Both the position numbers and the translations under genes were made by a program. From Turritopsis dohrnii (Eukaryota > Cnidaria > Hydrozoa > Anthoathecata > Oceaniidae): DNA of 64,000 nt. The stretch covers positions 536,106 to 600,105 of the forward strand of contig BQMF02000268.1 of the NCBI GenBank assembly GCA_027922465.2. Reading direction: 5' to 3'. Positions 61,569 to 64,000 of the stretch are shown here, one piece after another; the first letter of the stretch is position 1; every line of letters begins with the position of its first letter. The notes under the pieces were generated by a model. That model made no database searches and was not told the DNA's origin. It saw nothing but the letters and a program-made list of their open reading frames with translations.

Positions 61569-62129
61569 TTAGCGGATGTGCAAAACAACGGTTCTTCCTA
61601 GGTCTTCTTTTAGTATATTGTCATGCTGATCTGTGAGTTTCAACGTGAGAGACTCAAATACACCATTTTTTAATTTTTTGTATTGAGGGTTTTTAGGCTG
61701 AACATGTGTGAAGTCATTATATTCAACCAGGTGATAGCTTAGTAAAATATCACTTAGCTTTCCATTCTCAAGATTTTGAGTGTTGTCGAGTTCAGAGAGA
61801 TGTAAATTCATTTTGGTTATTTTAGCGAGCTTATTTGTTCTGATTATATGAGGGTCTTTGACTAATGATTTAAAACTTACCTCACCTTCTAAAAAGGCAC
61901 CTGCTAAAAAGGCATTCAATTCCCTGCTCGTGAATGTTCCTTTAGGTACCAACTTTTTAGCTTTCCCATCAGCAGACAGTTTCACTGTTAGGTCTGTGGT
62001 TATTTCATACGTAACATTGTCTGCAAACATATCAACCAATGCAATTTCTTTTGAGCCATCCAAGTTTTGAATGGGGTAAGATAGATATATGGTATTTTCT
62101 CCTTTTGCGAGATTTGCTGTGATATACAT
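61569..62129 (-). CDS. probable minor capsid (penton-like single jelly-roll) protein
   Basis: 186 residues starting MYITANLAKGENTIYLSYPI. Beta-rich, with LVPKGTFTSRELNAFLAG (a Polinton minor-capsid-like turn) and the ending SLTLKLTDQHDNIL then LGRTVVLHIR; a final 'L.D..N......V.LHIR' strand is typical of penton proteins in Polinton-like elements and virophages. It lies 45 bp upstream of the major capsid gene on the same strand and diverges from the 387-residue gene with a 39 bp AT-rich gap. Confidence 0.65.
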   Translation of the reverse strand: MYITANLAKGENTIYLSYPIQNLDGSKEIALVDMFADNVTYEITTDLTVKLSADGKAKKLVPKGTFTSRELNAFLAGAFLEGEVSFKSLVKDPHIIRTNKLAKITKMNLHLSELDNTQNLENGKLSDILLSYHLVEYNDFTHVQPKNPQYKKLKNGVFESLTLKLTDQHDNILKEDLGRTVVLHIR

Positions 62130-62168
62130 TTTCTTGTATTAAATAGAAGATAATATTATTAAATAATA
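62130..62168. promoter_or_regulatory. 39 bp divergent promoter region in the viral-like element
   Basis: All upstream sequence between two divergent start codons is TTTTCTTGTATTAAATAGAA followed by GATAATATTATTAAATAATA. Both genes must be driven from this AT-rich stretch or from within each other's leader. No canonical TATA box at a fixed distance can be assigned. Confidence 0.4.
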
Positions 62169-63332
62169 ATGGAGAATATTTTTAAATATGTTCCCAACGC
62201 GCTTTATAAACCAAATGGAGGGCAATACCTTCAGATATTGAATGCTAAAGATTTATACAAACAAACAATTATCGTCTCTGAGAGCGGTTCTTTCCCCGCA
62301 ACTTTTCCAAATATATTTACTAATTACGAAATGGATGAAAATGATCAACGTATGAAAATTTGGCAGGAACAACCGTTTAAATTATGGCAAACCCAACTCA
62401 ATTTTGTCACTTGGTGTGCTTCAAGCGCTTGTGGAGTCAGTTCTGAACATCTGAAAGAAAGTCGCTCTACTCCTATGATTAGAGCAGTATATCGTTTTCA
62501 CGTCTATTATCATATTAGACGAATCATTAAGCGTCTGCAGACACCTCTACCTTTTGAAGATAGTTTCAACCAATACGATAATCCTTATAATAAAGAAGAG
62601 TTTTTAAAAATCTGTAGTGAATATGGTGTTGATTCTGATCCTAAAAAATACAAAGGGCAATATTTTTACAGTTCATATCAAAAAAGACGTAGAGACTATC
62701 CAACGCCAGGTCTGAGTTATTTCACAGACGACTCCATGACACGATGGATTATAGAAAAATCTAAAGGCTTTACAAAAACAGGTCTTGTAAAAATTTCAGA
62801 GAGTGTTAGAGCATATGCTTATCTTGTTCTTAGTTCACAAGCCTCAGCTCGTTCTTCTATTTTAGGTAATAATTCAAGCGCTTTGACAGCTCAAAGAGTT
62901 TTTATGAACAACTTTGAAGACATTGTTAACCGCAGAGTTGATATTCAAGATGACATTAAACGTTATCAAGATACTTTAAATTACGCTTCAAGCAAGGTTG
63001 ATTATTCTGTTGGACAAGGTATTTACATGTTACCTAGTGACATGAATCTAAACATCAAGTCGGGAGTGTCTGGTTATAATAATAAAATTCTCATATCTAA
63101 TGACAACTTGAGCCTCGGAAGAAACAAAATGATTAATGTTATGCAAGAGCATCATATTTCACCCAAAGTGACTAGCTCTCCAACACAAACAAAAAATAAA
63201 AGTTTACAAAAGAAAGTTCAAACAAGAGTAGTGAGTCAAACAGATTCACTCCCATCTCATGAAGAAGAGAAAATAGCTTTGGTTTTAGCGATTACCACGA
63301 TGTTTAGTATATGGTATTATTATTATTATTGA
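62169..63332 (+). CDS. 387-residue protein of the viral-like element
   Basis: Residues 1-330 look globular (YVPNALYKPNGGQYLQILNA, FVTWCASSACGVSSEHLK, RFHVYYHIRRIIKRLQTPLP, SYQKRRRDYPTPGLSYFTDD), with a helical region of QASARSSILGNNSSALTAQR and NNFEDIVNRRVDIQDDIKRY. A Lys/Gln/Ser-rich linker leads to a final membrane segment (EKIALVLAITTMFSIWYY, about 366-383). I do not recognise the family; position next to the capsid genes suggests a virion or assembly role. Its 3' part recurs from 63818. Confidence 0.75.
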   Translation: MENIFKYVPNALYKPNGGQYLQILNAKDLYKQTIIVSESGSFPATFPNIFTNYEMDENDQRMKIWQEQPFKLWQTQLNFVTWCASSACGVSSEHLKESRSTPMIRAVYRFHVYYHIRRIIKRLQTPLPFEDSFNQYDNPYNKEEFLKICSEYGVDSDPKKYKGQYFYSSYQKRRRDYPTPGLSYFTDDSMTRWIIEKSKGFTKTGLVKISESVRAYAYLVLSSQASARSSILGNNSSALTAQRVFMNNFEDIVNRRVDIQDDIKRYQDTLNYASSKVDYSVGQGIYMLPSDMNLNIKSGVSGYNNKILISNDNLSLGRNKMINVMQEHHISPKVTSSPTQTKNKSLQKKVQTRVVSQTDSLPSHEEEKIALVLAITTMFSIWYYYYY

Positions 63333-63817
63333 AAACAAAACTCCCTTAGGAGAACCCCCTAGGGTTTTTGTTGTTGTTGTTGTTGTTGTTGTGATACCCT
63401 AGAGGGTTTTTAATTCATTGTCTTCGATCTAACCGGCACTCCACCCTGGCTTCTCCAATCCACCAGCTCTGAGCTCTACCCCTAGATCTTAGACTATTTG
63501 TGTGTGACTACTTACGAACTCCGACTACTACGCACGCAATGGCCGTTCATGATCTGTTCGAGTATATTACATCTAGTCACATTGTTTTTCCCGACAACTT
63601 TTGGCACATTTTGTGGTGAATACCGGGAGCGGACGGCACCATCCAGTTCCAATCTAGCCGCTCCACTAGACCTTCCCTTTCCGGCAGACTCTGTCGCCTG
63701 TTCACCACAATTTTCAAATTATTCCGCTCTTGGGTTTTATATCATTCATTTAGACCTTAGTGTCTGCTTGTGGTGTCTCTCGGAACGCTATAATTTTGTT
63801 TTTATTTTGATTACATA
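63333..63817. other. GC-richer spacer after the 387-residue gene
   Basis: Holds a palindrome of CCCTAGGG type (about 63352-63366 and 63398-63410), a TTG trinucleotide run at 63367-63392, then a segment (about 63425-63800) of clearly higher GC than the genes on its left. A 106-residue plus-strand frame at 63498-63818 has no recognised domain and I do not call it a gene. It could be an insertion between two copies of the gene's 3' end. Confidence 0.4.
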
Positions 63818-63993
63818 ACAAAATGATTAATGTTATGCAAGAGCATCATATTTCACCCAAAGTGACTAGCTCTCCAACACAAACAAAAAAATAAAAGTTC
63901 ACAAAAGAAAGTTCAAACAGATTCACTCCTATCTCATGAAGAAGAGAAAATAGCTTTGGTTTTAGCGATTACCATGATGTTTAGTATATGGTA
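63818..63993 (+). pseudogene. partial second copy of the 387-residue gene's 3' end
   Basis: Matches 63123-63315 closely, starting AACAAAATGATTAATGTTAT and running to the membrane-segment codons. It differs by one extra A in the AACAAAAAA run (a frameshift), loss of 18 bp between CAAAC repeats, and a few substitutions. It runs to the window end (64000), where the sequence diverges after TATGGTAT. It is a decayed or partial duplicate. Confidence 0.85.
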
Positions 63994-64000
63994 TGTATTT

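Noticed and set aside
63498..63818. 106-residue frame in the GC-richer spacer
   Set aside because: No domain, poor hydrophobicity pattern for a viral membrane protein, and the region differs in composition from the element's real genes.

Overview
This window is AT-rich, intron-bearing animal nuclear DNA. Gene structures with GT-AG introns, tRNA-derived SINEs, CR1/L2-like LINEs, hAT, Tigger and Harbinger-type DNA transposons, and a death-domain protein all point to a metazoan. I favour a cnidarian, probably an anthozoan. That rests on my recollection that the capsid-gene block at the right end and the short hairpin repeats resemble uncharacterised, repetitive families in coral and anemone annotations; the window alone cannot prove it.

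Layout. 0-9 kb holds a decayed Tigger transposase, a death-domain gene on the minus strand (about 2.76-3.73 kb), and a run of nested non-autonomous transposons. 9.4-26.4 kb is one complete gene, METAP1 (methionine aminopeptidase 1), which I could assemble as 14 exons encoding 387 residues. Its first intron carries an apparently intact hAT transposon (827-residue transposase). Its third-largest gap is filled by a minisatellite of about 84 units that ends exactly at the splice acceptor of exon 8. Its penultimate intron hosts an intronless rhodopsin-like GPCR gene on the opposite strand. 29.6-32.0 kb is CMC1, a twin-CX9C mitochondrial copper/COX assembly protein, on the minus strand in three exons, with two foldback elements in its first intron. 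32.8-38.4 kb is a graveyard of retroelements. 40.9-47.1 kb is an 11-exon gene for a long coiled-coil protein with a UBAN-like segment and a C-terminal CCHC zinc finger, closest in look to TNIP/NEMO/optineurin ubiquitin sensors of NF-kB signalling. 48.2-53.8 kb is a very recent 2.8 kb tandem duplication that includes part of a LINE.

55.4-63.4 kb is the most striking part. It is a compact, intronless, gene-dense block that looks like an integrated eukaryotic DNA virus or a Polinton-like element. In it I see a packaging-type ATPase, a probable double-jelly-roll major capsid protein and a probable minor capsid (penton-like) protein in a row on the minus strand, a 387-residue protein reading outward on the plus strand, a 423-residue coiled-coil/membrane protein, and a string of small membrane proteins. 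It also contains an 82-residue acidic protein whose RVTF docking motif and downstream W...DRVRFE..I pattern look like the PP1/eIF2-alpha module of the GADD34 (PPP1R15) family. No DNA polymerase, integrase or protease is visible in the window, and a second partial copy of the last gene begins at the right edge, so the element probably continues beyond it.

The cellular genes do not form a pathway. METAP1 (cytosolic N-terminal methionine removal) and CMC1 (mitochondria) are housekeeping. The TNIP/NEMO-like gene and the death-domain gene belong to innate-immunity signalling families. The viral-like block appears to be a self-contained virion-building module.
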